From positions 124,001-188,000 of the forward strand of contig NZ_QRVI01000001.1 in NCBI RefSeq assembly GCF_003458715.1: a stretch of DNA of 64,000 bases. The letters are read 5' to 3'. The DNA comes from Eubacterium sp. AF22-8LB. GTDB lineage: Bacteria > Bacillota_I > Bacilli_A > Erysipelotrichales > Erysipelotrichaceae. The notes under the pieces are model-generated. The model ran no database searches. It saw only the letters and a program-made list of their open reading frames with translations, and was not told the origin of the DNA. This document shows, piece by piece, positions 26,525 through 35,082 of this stretch (positions within the stretch are counted from its first letter, which is position 1; every line of letters begins with the position of its first letter). The position numbers and the translations under genes are program-made.

Positions 26525-27713
26525 GAGCCTTCCCATCTTAATTTTATTTACATTTATTCTAAACATCTTGTTTTCAATGACAAGCAGCATCGTTTCTACA
26601 AATAAAGAAATCGAAGATGATTCTTATAAATACCAAGCTACATTAAAATGGTTATCCCTATGCATGGAAGTATTTGGCATTGTGATGAGTGTAATCTATT
26701 TACAACCCATGATCCATACTCCATTACTTTATGTAGTCGTACTTCTATTGGTGTATGTATATATTTTATTGAGTGATTTATTACCAAGAAAATTTGCGAA
26801 TGTACATAAGAATCAGTTTGAAAAACCATTTATGTCCATTGCGAAAGGTGTTCAAACCTTATTCACACCATTTACTTTCTTCCTTCGCTTTGAAGTAGAA
26901 AAAGAACAGGAAGACTATTCCGAAGAAGATATTTATGAAGTAATCAACGGTGGTGGTGTTGAACCAAGTCAAAAAGAATTTATCGAGAACTTATTTGAAT
27001 TTGATGATACACCTGTTGAAGAAATTTGTACGCATCGAAGTGAAGTTGTTTGTCTATATCTAAATGATGATAAAGAAACTTGGAAACAAACCATTCTAGA
27101 AAATCGCCACACATTATATCCTGTATGTGATGAGGATAATGATGATGTCGTAGGTATTCTAGATACACGTGATTATTTCCGTTTAGATTCGATTGAACAA
27201 GATAACGTCATCAATAAAGCAATGGATCAGCCTTTCTTTATTTCACAAAATATGAAGGCCGATGTTTTATTGAAAGAAATGAAAATCAAAAAAGTATACT
27301 TTGCGGTTTTACTTGATGAATATGGAGGAATGACCGGTATCGTGACTTTACACGATATTATTGAAACCCTTCTTGGTGAAATCCAAGAAGATGATGATAT
27401 TGATGAGCCAGATCCAATCCAACAAATTGATGCAGATCAATTTCGAATTTATGGCTCTGCCGACATTGAAGATGTTGAAAAAGCTTTAAACATTTCATTA
27501 GAAAACGAGGATTGTGACACATTTGGAGGATACATCCTAAATCATTATGGACAAATTCCTGATGAAGGTTCACATTTTAAAGTCAGTCTAGACTTAATGG
27601 ATGTATATGTTAAGGAAGTAAAGAATCATCGTATCGGACAAACTATTGTACAAATAAAGCGAAAAGAGGAAGGAAAGCAAAATGAAAGCACTGAAAAACG
27701 CAATCGAGACTAG
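26523..27713 (+). CDS. CNNM/CorC-HlyC family membrane protein with CBS pair
   Basis: A 396-residue protein. Three hydrophobic segments in the first 90 residues form a shortened DUF21 domain (FILNILFSMTSSIVSTNKEI), then a CBS pair (about 140-270; YGGMTGIVTLHDIIETLLG) and a C-terminal CorC_HlyC domain (about 295-385). Family members are linked to Mg2+/Co2+ efflux. The N-terminus is shorter than usual and the preceding 17-codon ORF could be the missing piece. TAGGAGGG precedes the start. It overlaps xpt by 32 bp. Confidence 0.85.
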   Translation: MSLPILILFTFILNILFSMTSSIVSTNKEIEDDSYKYQATLKWLSLCMEVFGIVMSVIYLQPMIHTPLLYVVVLLLVYVYILLSDLLPRKFANVHKNQFEKPFMSIAKGVQTLFTPFTFFLRFEVEKEQEDYSEEDIYEVINGGGVEPSQKEFIENLFEFDDTPVEEICTHRSEVVCLYLNDDKETWKQTILENRHTLYPVCDEDNDDVVGILDTRDYFRLDSIEQDNVINKAMDQPFFISQNMKADVLLKEMKIKKVYFAVLLDEYGGMTGIVTLHDIIETLLGEIQEDDDIDEPDPIQQIDADQFRIYGSADIEDVEKALNISLENEDCDTFGGYILNHYGQIPDEGSHFKVSLDLMDVYVKEVKNHRIGQTIVQIKRKEEGKQNESTEKRNRD

Positions 27714-28254
27714 AGGACATTTTATTAATGATGAGGTATTAAAGGTTGATGCTTTTTTAAATCATCAAATCGACTGTTCTTTAGTAGATGAAATGGGAAA
27801 TGAATTTTATGAACACTTTAAAGACAAAGGCATCACAAAAGTAGTAACCATTGAATCTAGTGGTATTGCCCCAGCCTATGCGACTGCCATCCGTTTGAAT
27901 GTACCATTGATTTTCATCAAGAAAACACAGCCGAGCACAATGATCGATCCTGCTTTTGCGGAAGTCTTCTCTTTCACAAAGAATAAAACATATCCAATTT
28001 GTATTGAAAAAGAATACTTAAAAAAAGGCGATAAAGTATTATTCATTGATGACTTCTTGGCAAATGGTGAAGCGTTCAAGGGAACAGAAAACTTAATTGC
28101 GCAGGCACAAGCTGAAATTGTTGGTGTTGGAATGGTAATTGAAAAAGCTTTCCAAAAAGGGCATGCATATATTGTTGAAAAGGGATATGACCTTTTGGCA
28201 TTGGCATCTATTGCAGGTGTTAAGAATAAGAAAATTACATGGGCTGATGAATAA
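27682..28254 (+). CDS. xpt: Xanthine phosphoribosyltransferase
   Basis: A 190-residue purine salvage enzyme forming XMP. The PRPP loop is VLFIDDFLANGEAF and ESSGIAPAYATA is typical of Xpt. It starts inside the end of the CNNM-like gene with GAGGAAGG ahead, so the two are co-transcribed. No guanine riboswitch is present, unlike many Firmicutes xpt genes. Confidence 0.95.
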   Translation: MKALKNAIETRGHFINDEVLKVDAFLNHQIDCSLVDEMGNEFYEHFKDKGITKVVTIESSGIAPAYATAIRLNVPLIFIKKTQPSTMIDPAFAEVFSFTKNKTYPICIEKEYLKKGDKVLFIDDFLANGEAFKGTENLIAQAQAEIVGVGMVIEKAFQKGHAYIVEKGYDLLALASIAGVKNKKITWADE

Positions 28255-28285
28255 TCAGTCCTTTTTTGAAAATAAGGGGATTCTC

Positions 28286-30034
28286 ATGAAAAATACATTC
28301 AAAAAACTATTTATTAGCTTTACCGTATTATCACTCACTGCATGTGGCTCAACGACTATGCAAGATAACACGTTTGCAGCTAAAGAAAACAAGGACTTCA
28401 CAAAATACACAAACCAGTTAGTTGTTGAATATGCCGAAAACGACTATACAACGATGCACCAATTCTTTGAACATCCAGAAGACTATGGTATTGATATCAA
28501 TAAAGTAGAGGTAAGTCTTGGCGAATTTTATACGGACAATACAGAAGAAATCAAAGAAGATCAAAAGAAATTAAACAAGTTTAATCGCAGTACTTTAGAC
28601 AAGACACAACAAACTATCTACGATGAATTAAAGTATGAGAATGAATTGAGTTTAAAAACAGAAAACAAGAAATTTCAGTATTTGAATAATTGTTGGAGCA
28701 CAATGAGTGGACTTCACCAAAACTTGATTTCTGTTTTTTCAGAATACATTTTACGCAGTGAAAAAGACATCCAAGATTTGATTACACTCATCAACGATGT
28801 GCCTCGCTATACAAATGATGTGTTGGAATACACAAAAGAACAAGCAGATAAGAATACGTTACAATTTGACTATGATTCTGTTACACAAGACATTCAAGAC
28901 GTAATCAATAATAAAGAGAATAGTTCAGTCACAAGTGCATTATATAATGCGATTGAAACTTTAAATCTGGATGAAGAAAAAACAACATCTTATAAAGCAC
29001 AAGTCAAAGAAGCTATGGATACAAATTTCTTTCCAAGTTATCAGGCTATGTTAGATACGTTAACTCCTCTTCAATCCAAAGTACAGCCATTACAAGGATT
29101 ATCCAACTATAAAAATGGTAAGAAATACTATGAAGTATTAGTTGAAAATGCGACAAGTTCTACTGATTCTATTTCTACAATTAAAGAGAATACACAATCC
29201 GCAATCAATTCGGCCATCACTAAATTCCAAAAACTATATAAAGCCAATCCCATGATTGCGTATGAACTAGACTCTGCTTCAACGGATTTTACAGATGTAA
29301 ATCAAATTCTAGAAAGCCTTCAAAAGAACTATAAAAAGGATTTTCCAGAAGTAGAAACCATGAAATATGATTTAAAGGCACTACCAGAAGATCAATCTGT
29401 CAGTGGAATTGTTGCCTACTTTATTACACCCGCATTGGATTATTCACAAAACTATCAGATGCGCTACAACAAACGTGATTATGGCGATGATCCATCCAGC
29501 TTAACACTTTATCAAACATTGGCTCATGAAGGTATTGCCGGACATATGTATCAAGCGCAATACAATAAGGAACATTTAAAATATCCAATTCAATTCTTCT
29601 ACAACAATCTAGGTATGTCTGAAGGATGGGCTACTTATATGGAAAGCATGTCTTTACATTATTTAGATAATAATGAAGATTTATTAGAAGCCTATAACTT
29701 AAACAATATTCTTACCAATCTATACATTGTCTTAATGGATATTAGCATTCATTATGATGGTATGTCACTCAATGATTTTAAAAATGAATATGGTGATATG
29801 TTTGGTTCAGACGGATTAGAAAGTATTTATAATCAATTGGCAGACAATCCAACTGTATTCTTATCTTACTATTATGGATATCTTCAAATCGTAGATTTAA
29901 AGAGTACAGCCAAATCTAGATTAAGATCTAAATTTGACAATGTAGACTTCCATAATGCCCTACTACAATATGGTGAAGTCAACTTCAATATTGTCAAACA
30001 AAGCGTAAATGAATATATCAATGAAAACAGGTAG
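28286..30034 (+). CDS. DUF885 lipoprotein, putative metallohydrolase
   Basis: A 582-residue exported lipoprotein. The signal peptide ends in the lipobox LTAC with Cys at residue 20, followed by Gly-Ser. A HExxGH-like motif LAHEGIAGHMYQ occurs at about residue 413, typical of DUF885, a family thought to hold zinc peptidases. The ATG at 28286 follows AAGGGGA and directly begins the signal peptide; the frame extends further upstream over xpt but that part is not meaningful. Anchored outside the membrane; substrate unknown. Confidence 0.85.
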   Translation: MKNTFKKLFISFTVLSLTACGSTTMQDNTFAAKENKDFTKYTNQLVVEYAENDYTTMHQFFEHPEDYGIDINKVEVSLGEFYTDNTEEIKEDQKKLNKFNRSTLDKTQQTIYDELKYENELSLKTENKKFQYLNNCWSTMSGLHQNLISVFSEYILRSEKDIQDLITLINDVPRYTNDVLEYTKEQADKNTLQFDYDSVTQDIQDVINNKENSSVTSALYNAIETLNLDEEKTTSYKAQVKEAMDTNFFPSYQAMLDTLTPLQSKVQPLQGLSNYKNGKKYYEVLVENATSSTDSISTIKENTQSAINSAITKFQKLYKANPMIAYELDSASTDFTDVNQILESLQKNYKKDFPEVETMKYDLKALPEDQSVSGIVAYFITPALDYSQNYQMRYNKRDYGDDPSSLTLYQTLAHEGIAGHMYQAQYNKEHLKYPIQFFYNNLGMSEGWATYMESMSLHYLDNNEDLLEAYNLNNILTNLYIVLMDISIHYDGMSLNDFKNEYGDMFGSDGLESIYNQLADNPTVFLSYYYGYLQIVDLKSTAKSRLRSKFDNVDFHNALLQYGEVNFNIVKQSVNEYINENR

Positions 30035-30053
30035 AACCTAAAAAGATGTTGGT

Positions 30054-31367
30054 TTAAATTTCCAACATCTTTTCTTTATACATTAATATCCATTCATCCA
30101 CATCATACAAAGGAATATTTATGATTTGTTTAAAAGTACGATATGAAGACATTGAAAATTTCCACCCTTCCATATCCTCATTCTCATTTAATAATGTATT
30201 CATACTTTTTGATTTTAAATTCTCTTCTGCCTTAACCTCAATTGGATATACATTTCCTAATTGAACTACAAAGTCAATTTCATTTGTTGAATTTTCATTA
30301 TTATAGTATTTTGGAGTTACATTACAAGCCACTATTTGTTGAGCAACATATTGCTCCGTAAAAGCACCCTTATATTCTTTAAAAACGTTATCTCCTATTA
30401 AAATGTTTTTTGCGGGAGCATCCACCATTGCGCCAAGAAGTCCTAGATCGAGCAGATACAGTTTAAATGCATTGAACTCCTCATAAAACTTAAGTGGCAT
30501 ACATACTTTATTTATGCGATTTACCCTAAACACCAAGCCTGCATCCACAAGCCATTGAATCGCATCCTCGAACTCTTTTGCACGCCCACCCTTTTTTAGC
30601 ATTCCATATATAAATTTTTTGTTTTCCTTTGCCAATTGTGCAGGAACAGAATCCCACACTAAATTTACTTTGGTCAATAAATTTCCTGGTATATGTTTTG
30701 AAAAATCTTGTCGATAGTTTAAAAGAATTCTATTTTGTATTTCGCGAACATGAAATATTTCCTTGGTTTGAGCATAATATTTAACAACTTCAGGCATACC
30801 ACCAACATAATAATATTGCCTTAAATAATTCTTTAACTTTTCATGGAACACATCCATCTCTTTCCAATTATGGTGTTCCATCTGTTCTACCAATATATCT
30901 TCATTTAAAGCCAACAAGAATTCTTTAAATGACATGGGATACAACGTTAATTGATCCACTTTTCCCACTGGAAATCCTGTTGATTGGTGTAAAGTGATAC
31001 CTAATAAGCTTCCTGCCACAACAATATGATATTCCGAGGCTTCTTCTTGGAAATATTTCAATGCCGTTAATCCTAATGGACATTCCTGTATTTCATCTAA
31101 AATAATCAATGTATTTTCTTTTTCAATTCGCGTATTTGTAAGAGCTGAAAAGCTTAAGATCAAACGATTCACATCGAAATCATAGAACATTTCTTTCATC
31201 TCATTATTATTGTCACAATTAATATACACTACATTTTTATATTCTTTTTTCCCAAATTCATTTAAAATCCAAGTCTTTCCCGTTTGTCTTGCACCATTTA
31301 AAATCAAAGGTTTGCGGTAGCTATTATTTTTCCATTCGACTAAATCATTATATATATATCGATACAT
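30054..31367 (-). CDS. AAA ATPase with DUF4143 domain
   Basis: A 437-residue protein. Walker A GARQTGKTW (about residue 25) and Walker B LIILDEIQECP belong to the AAA_14 domain; the C-terminal DUF4143 part contains NEIDFVVQLGNVYPIEVKAE, a PD-(D/E)XK-nuclease-like core. Such genes occur in variable copy number in gut Firmicutes and Bacteroidetes with unclear function. GGAGGAAG precedes the start. Three phased repeats lie directly upstream. Confidence 0.85.
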   Translation of the reverse strand: MYRYIYNDLVEWKNNSYRKPLILNGARQTGKTWILNEFGKKEYKNVVYINCDNNNEMKEMFYDFDVNRLILSFSALTNTRIEKENTLIILDEIQECPLGLTALKYFQEEASEYHIVVAGSLLGITLHQSTGFPVGKVDQLTLYPMSFKEFLLALNEDILVEQMEHHNWKEMDVFHEKLKNYLRQYYYVGGMPEVVKYYAQTKEIFHVREIQNRILLNYRQDFSKHIPGNLLTKVNLVWDSVPAQLAKENKKFIYGMLKKGGRAKEFEDAIQWLVDAGLVFRVNRINKVCMPLKFYEEFNAFKLYLLDLGLLGAMVDAPAKNILIGDNVFKEYKGAFTEQYVAQQIVACNVTPKYYNNENSTNEIDFVVQLGNVYPIEVKAEENLKSKSMNTLLNENEDMEGWKFSMSSYRTFKQIINIPLYDVDEWILMYKEKMLEI

Positions 31368-31394
31368 AGAATCTTCCTCCTTTAATCTGATTTT

Positions 31395-31480
31395 ACATTT
31401 TTCTAGGGGAATATTCCACTGTATTTAACACTTTTCTAGGGGAATATTTAAATAAAATTACATTTTTCTAGGGGAAACAT
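31395..31480. repeat. Three phased direct repeats upstream of the DUF4143 gene
   Basis: The core TTTTCTAGGGGAA occurs three times, in units starting at 31395, 31428 and 31460, a spacing of 33 and 32 bp or about three helical turns. Each unit begins ACAYTTTTCTAGGGGAA. They cover the promoter region of the DUF4143 gene, so a cooperatively bound operator is likely. Confidence 0.75.
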
Positions 31481-31503
31481 GAAGATGAGTTTAAATCACA
31501 CAA

Positions 31504-31720
31504 TTTTTTAGCATGCTCAAAATCCAAAAAAATGCCATAATTTCAAATATTGAATCATTTCACTTCTTTTTAAGCATGTTTTGGTTCAAAATTTTAAATT
31601 TTGACTCATTTCACTACTTTTTTAGCGTGTTTTGGTTCATAATTTCAGATTTTGACACCTTTTTATGCTTTTTTACCCCGTTTTGAGTCAGACTTGACTC
31701 ATTTTGACTTCATTTCAATA
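31504..31720. repeat. Degenerate tandem repeat, about 51-63 bp unit
   Basis: Four loosely similar units of the form TTTTTTAGCRTG..TTTTGGTTCA..TTTTGACTCATTTCACT start near 31504, 31567, 31618 and 31669. The last two intervals are 51 bp. No reading frame runs through them. They fill the gap between the DUF4143 promoter and the uxaC remnant. Confidence 0.45.
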
Positions 31721-31766
31721 GAAAAAGTGTCATATTTTTAAATTATGACACTAAAAAAGAGAACCT

Positions 31767-31793
31767 TGAATCAAAGTTCTCTCAAAAACTATT
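31767..31793 (-). terminator. Terminator after the uxaC remnant
   Basis: GAGAAC-c-TTG and CAA-a-GTTCTC pair around AAT; on the minus strand the stem is followed by TTTTTTAG. A second hairpin, AGTGTCATA/TATGACACT, lies next to it. Confidence 0.7.
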
Positions 31794-32136
31794 ATAAATC
31801 AAATCCAAAATAACGAACGGCATTGTTGTAAGAGATACCCTTAACGATTTCAGTTAAGTTTTCTTTATCATAAGGATACTCTCCATTTTCTACCCATGTA
31901 CCAATTAAGTTACACATGATTCGACGGAAATATTCATGTCTTGAATAAGACAAGAAGCTTCTTGAATCTGTCAACATACCTAAGAAATTACCTAATAATC
32001 CTAGGTTTGCCAAAGACGTCATTTGTTTTTCCATACCTGTTTTATTGTCATTGAACCACCATGCTGATCCTTGTTGAATCTTTCCAATCGCATCACTATT
32101 TTGGAAACATCCAAGTACTTTTTTATTCGACTTCAC
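31792..32136 (-). pseudogene. uxaC: Glucuronate isomerase UxaC, C-terminal fragment
   Basis: 114 codons matching the last quarter of UxaC, seen in QQGSAWWFNDNKTGME, MLTDSRSFLSYSRHEYFRR and NLIGTWVENGEYP. The intact enzyme is about 465-470 residues. A GTG preceded by AGAGGAT, at the place of a normal gene start, reads straight into the C-terminal part, as if about 340 codons had been deleted inside the gene. It lacks the metal-binding N-terminal half and should be inactive. Confidence 0.85.
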
Positions 32137-32153
32137 AGTAATCCTCTTAATAT

Positions 32154-33149
32154 TTAGAACTGTGTTGTATTTCGCCTAAAAAATATACATGGAATCTCCA
32201 TTTTTTGTCGAACTGATTTTCCCGCAAGAACTTTAATAAGCGAATCAACCGCAATTTCACTTAATTCTTCTTCTTGTGAATCAATAGAACTCATTTCAGG
32301 ATTGCAACAAACACATAGTTCTGAGTTGTTGAATCCAACGATATTGACATCTTCAGGAATCGACTTATTGATTTGATGCACATATTTAAGTGCACCAACA
32401 GCCATCGCATCATCACTGGCAATCACGGCATCAAAATCCAATTTTTTCTTTGCCAATAAATCTCTTGCCTTTAATACATTATTTGGCATAAGCACCTTGT
32501 ATTCTTCCTGCACCTTTAAACCATTATCAATCAGTGCATCTTGATATACCTCTAATTTTTTTGTTGTGCTGTACGAATTGGCATCATACAAAAACACAAT
32601 TTTCTTCCTTCCAACTTCGATTAGATTACATACAGTATCATAAACCGCTTTATAATTATCTGTTAAAACACAATATACACCCGGTACACGAACGTAACCA
32701 TTCATAAGTACGACAGGAACTTTTTCGGCAGCATCCTGTAGGTATTGAATATCATCCTGTCCACAATCTCCTGCATAATGTGATCCAACCAATATCATCG
32801 CATCGATTCTTCGATCCAATAATATTTTTACAGCTTCTACTTTTCCTTCATAATCAAAGCCACTACACATCAAAATTGAATCATATCCATACTTGCGTAA
32901 ATTCTTTTCTAAATACGCAATTGCACTCGCCATATAACGATCGGATACATCTGGGCAAACTAGCCCAACCGTTTTAACCGAATTTAAACCTAAACCTCTG
33001 GCAAATACGTTGGGTGTGTAATCATACTCATTCATAACGTCCCAGACTTTCTTTTTTGTCTTTTCTGAAACCTTAGGACTGTTATTGATTACACGCGATA
33101 CAGTCGCAATGGATACGCCTGATAATTTGGCAATGTCATAAATATTCAT
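32154..33149 (-). CDS. LacI family transcriptional regulator
   Basis: A 331-residue regulator, intact. The HTH is MNIYDIAKLSGVSIATVSRV, with VINNSPKVSEKTKKKV as hinge, then a periplasmic-binding-like sensor domain. The start at 33149 follows GGAGTG. Two copies of TGYAAGTACTTACATC flank its upstream region, likely its own operators. Neighbouring fragments of uxaC, uxaA and kdgK suggest it once governed hexuronate use. Confidence 0.92.
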   Translation of the reverse strand: MNIYDIAKLSGVSIATVSRVINNSPKVSEKTKKKVWDVMNEYDYTPNVFARGLGLNSVKTVGLVCPDVSDRYMASAIAYLEKNLRKYGYDSILMCSGFDYEGKVEAVKILLDRRIDAMILVGSHYAGDCGQDDIQYLQDAAEKVPVVLMNGYVRVPGVYCVLTDNYKAVYDTVCNLIEVGRKKIVFLYDANSYSTTKKLEVYQDALIDNGLKVQEEYKVLMPNNVLKARDLLAKKKLDFDAVIASDDAMAVGALKYVHQINKSIPEDVNIVGFNNSELCVCCNPEMSSIDSQEEELSEIAVDSLIKVLAGKSVRQKMEIPCIFFRRNTTQF

Positions 33150-33190
33150 ATTTGTTTCACTCCTCAACCCTATTCCAACATGTTGAGAAT

Positions 33191-33206
33191 TGCAAGTACT
33201 TACATC
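33191..33206. promoter_or_regulatory. Candidate LacI-family operator, proximal
   Basis: TGCAAGTACTTACATC differs by one base from the distal site and is almost palindromic (TGTAAGTACTTACA). It lies 42 bp upstream of the regulator start. Confidence 0.65.
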
Positions 33207-33389
33207 ATATTTCTTGTTGTAGCCACTCACATTTCATAAGTCAAGTTTTTTTTGGAATCGTTTTCACACTTGTATTTAAGGGGTTATTATCTCTTTTTCT
33301 ATATTTTATCAAAAAACAGATATGAAACATACTTATTTGTAAGCTTTTTAAATTTTTCTATTGCTTTATTCAAAAAACAGGGTTGTTCT

Positions 33390-33406
33390 ATGTAAGTACT
33401 TACATC
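33390..33406. promoter_or_regulatory. Candidate LacI-family operator, distal
   Basis: ATGTAAGTACTTACAT is a perfect 16-bp palindrome 28 bp upstream of the uxaA remnant. It sits between the two divergent units, as expected for an operator controlling both. Confidence 0.7.
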
Positions 33407-33433
33407 TAACATTTAAAATATAGTCAGGTAGAA

Positions 33434-33651
33434 ATGGTGCAAAAATTTATAAGATTCATTTTAACGACTTGGTAGCTGTTGCACTATATTCTCTAGAAAA
33501 AGGGACTATATGTAATGTCGATGGTCAAGAGACTACACTTATTGAAGATATTGCCCAAGGACATAAATTTACGTTGAAAGATATTAAAAAGGATCAGCCT
33601 ATTATTAAATATGGATATCCTATTGGAATCGCGAAGGATATAAGGAAGTAG
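33434..33651 (+). pseudogene. uxaA: Altronate dehydratase UxaA, N-terminal fragment with frameshift
   Basis: The SAF-domain start of UxaA is readable: KIHFND then LVAVALYSLEKGT, DIAQGHKFTLKDI and IKYGYPIGIA. ATG GTG at 33434 is out of frame with it by one base; restoring one A in the A-run at 33440-33444 joins them. The fragment stops after about 72 codons where the kdgK tail begins. The catalytic part of the enzyme (about 400 residues) is missing. Confidence 0.75.
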
Positions 33652-33959
33652 CTATCACATTAAGAGAGTCTATCAATGCGAATATCAACAACTGGTCAGC
33701 CATGTTGTATGATGGAAAAGATTACTATTTCTCAAAAAGATATAATATGCAGATTGTAGACAGAGTCAGTAGTGGAGATAGCTTTGGTGTTGGATTGATT
33801 GCAGCCAGTCTAGAAGGATATGATGCAAAGTCAATAATCGAATTTTCGGTAGTCGCAAGTTGTTTAAAACACTCTGTCGAAGGTGATTTCAACATGGTAA
33901 GCATGAACGAAGTGTTGAAGTTAGCTGGTGGAGACGGTTCAGGCCGCGTTCAAAGATAA
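33636..33959 (+). pseudogene. kdgK: 2-keto-3-deoxygluconate kinase, C-terminal fragment
   Basis: In a different frame from the uxaA head, the sequence reads as the last third of a PfkB-type KdgK: EVAITLRESINANINNWSAM, then VDRVSSGDSFGVG (anion-hole motif) and a tail ending KLAGGDGSGRVQR. It has no start codon at its beginning. The join to uxaA falls at about 33634-33645, where both frames are plausible across GGATATAAGG. An intact paralog is at 41635. Confidence 0.8.
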
Positions 33960-34068
33960 ACCAATTATTGGTAGCAACAGATTACTATCATGTATTTATT
34001 TCTCCTATTCACAACAATATACTTACATTAAAATGTCTAACTTTTAGTCGTCTGTTACTATATATAAC

Positions 34069-34110
34069 AAAATGACCGATATTTCACTCCCACTGAATAT
34101 CGGTCATTTT
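34069..34110. terminator. Bidirectional terminator between kdgK remnant and ROK kinase
   Basis: AAAATGACCGATATT (34069-34083) pairs perfectly with AATATCGGTCATTTT (34096-34110). A/T runs on both sides serve both converging units. Confidence 0.9.
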
Positions 34111-34118
34111 ATTGTGTA

Positions 34119-35009
34119 TTAACTATTAAATGCTAAACAAGCAGCTCCTAATAGTCCGCTATCTTCATTTAGAGTTGATTTTCTTACTTTTACTAATGGT
34201 TCAACTACTGGATATACCTTTGTCTTCACTAAGCTTTCAACTTCTTCTACAAATCCAGGAATCTTTAAAGCTACAGATCCACCAAGAATTACGATTTCTG
34301 GATCAATAAATGCTTGAATACCGGCAATAAAGTTTGCCAAATACAATTTAGCATCGTCCATAATCTTTTGTGCTTCTAAATTTCCTTTTAAAGCTAAATC
34401 ATTAACTTCTCCTGCATGAGCTACAATTAATCCTGCATTTTTTGCACGTTGCTCAATGGCAGTTCCACTACAGATAGCTTCTACGCCGCCTGGATAAATA
34501 CTTCCGTGACTTGGTCCATTATTCCATAAACATACATTGGCAACTTCATTCGCAAATCCATGAGCTCCTTGGAATACTTTTTTATTAATAACAAGTCCTG
34601 CTCCAAGTCCTGTGGAAACAGTTAAGTATTGAACAATATTATACTCTTTTCCTTCCCCAATTATAGCTTCTGCAAGAGCTGCAAGATTTGCATCATTTTC
34701 TAAATAGACTGGTTTATGAATCAATTTTTCTAATTCTTTTGTGATACAAAGTCCATGCCACTCTCCGTGTAGATTTGGTGTAGTTAAAATTTTTCCTTCA
34801 ATCAAATCCAATGGACCTGGGCATGACATTCCTACTCCAACAATTTCTTTATCAAAGCTATCGATGGCCTGTTTAATTTTAAATAGGGTAACCTCTGGAT
34901 TGTCGGCATCCGTAGAGAATTGTGCTCTTTCCTCAATTTTATATTTTTCATCAATCAACGCTACTCGTGTATTGGTTCCTCCAATATCAATTGCGACTGC
35001 ATATTTCAT
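34119..35009 (-). CDS. ROK family sugar kinase
   Basis: A 296-residue ATP-dependent sugar kinase. AIDIGGTNTRVALI is the phosphate-binding motif, LENDANLAALAEA holds the catalytic Asp, and YLTVSTGLGAGLV follows. The CxCGxxGCxE zinc motif of most ROK proteins is missing; GSIYPGGVEAICSG stands in its place. Last gene of the PTS operon, 73 bp after the aldolase. The substrate is probably a sugar released in the cell by this pathway; it is not identifiable from sequence. Confidence 0.88.
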   Translation of the reverse strand: MKYAVAIDIGGTNTRVALIDEKYKIEERAQFSTDADNPEVTLFKIKQAIDSFDKEIVGVGMSCPGPLDLIEGKILTTPNLHGEWHGLCITKELEKLIHKPVYLENDANLAALAEAIIGEGKEYNIVQYLTVSTGLGAGLVINKKVFQGAHGFANEVANVCLWNNGPSHGSIYPGGVEAICSGTAIEQRAKNAGLIVAHAGEVNDLALKGNLEAQKIMDDAKLYLANFIAGIQAFIDPEIVILGGSVALKIPGFVEEVESLVKTKVYPVVEPLVKVRKSTLNEDSGLLGAACLAFNS

Positions 35010-35082
35010 TTTATATTCTCCATTCTATAGAAAAAGGAAACTCAAGGTTTCCTTTTATACGTAATTATCTGCTACTTTACTA

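Noticed and set aside
31395..31480. The three TTTTCTAGGGGAA repeats as a short CRISPR array
   Set aside because: Units are only about 20 bp, spacers about 12 bp and AT-rich, there are only three copies, and no cas genes are present.
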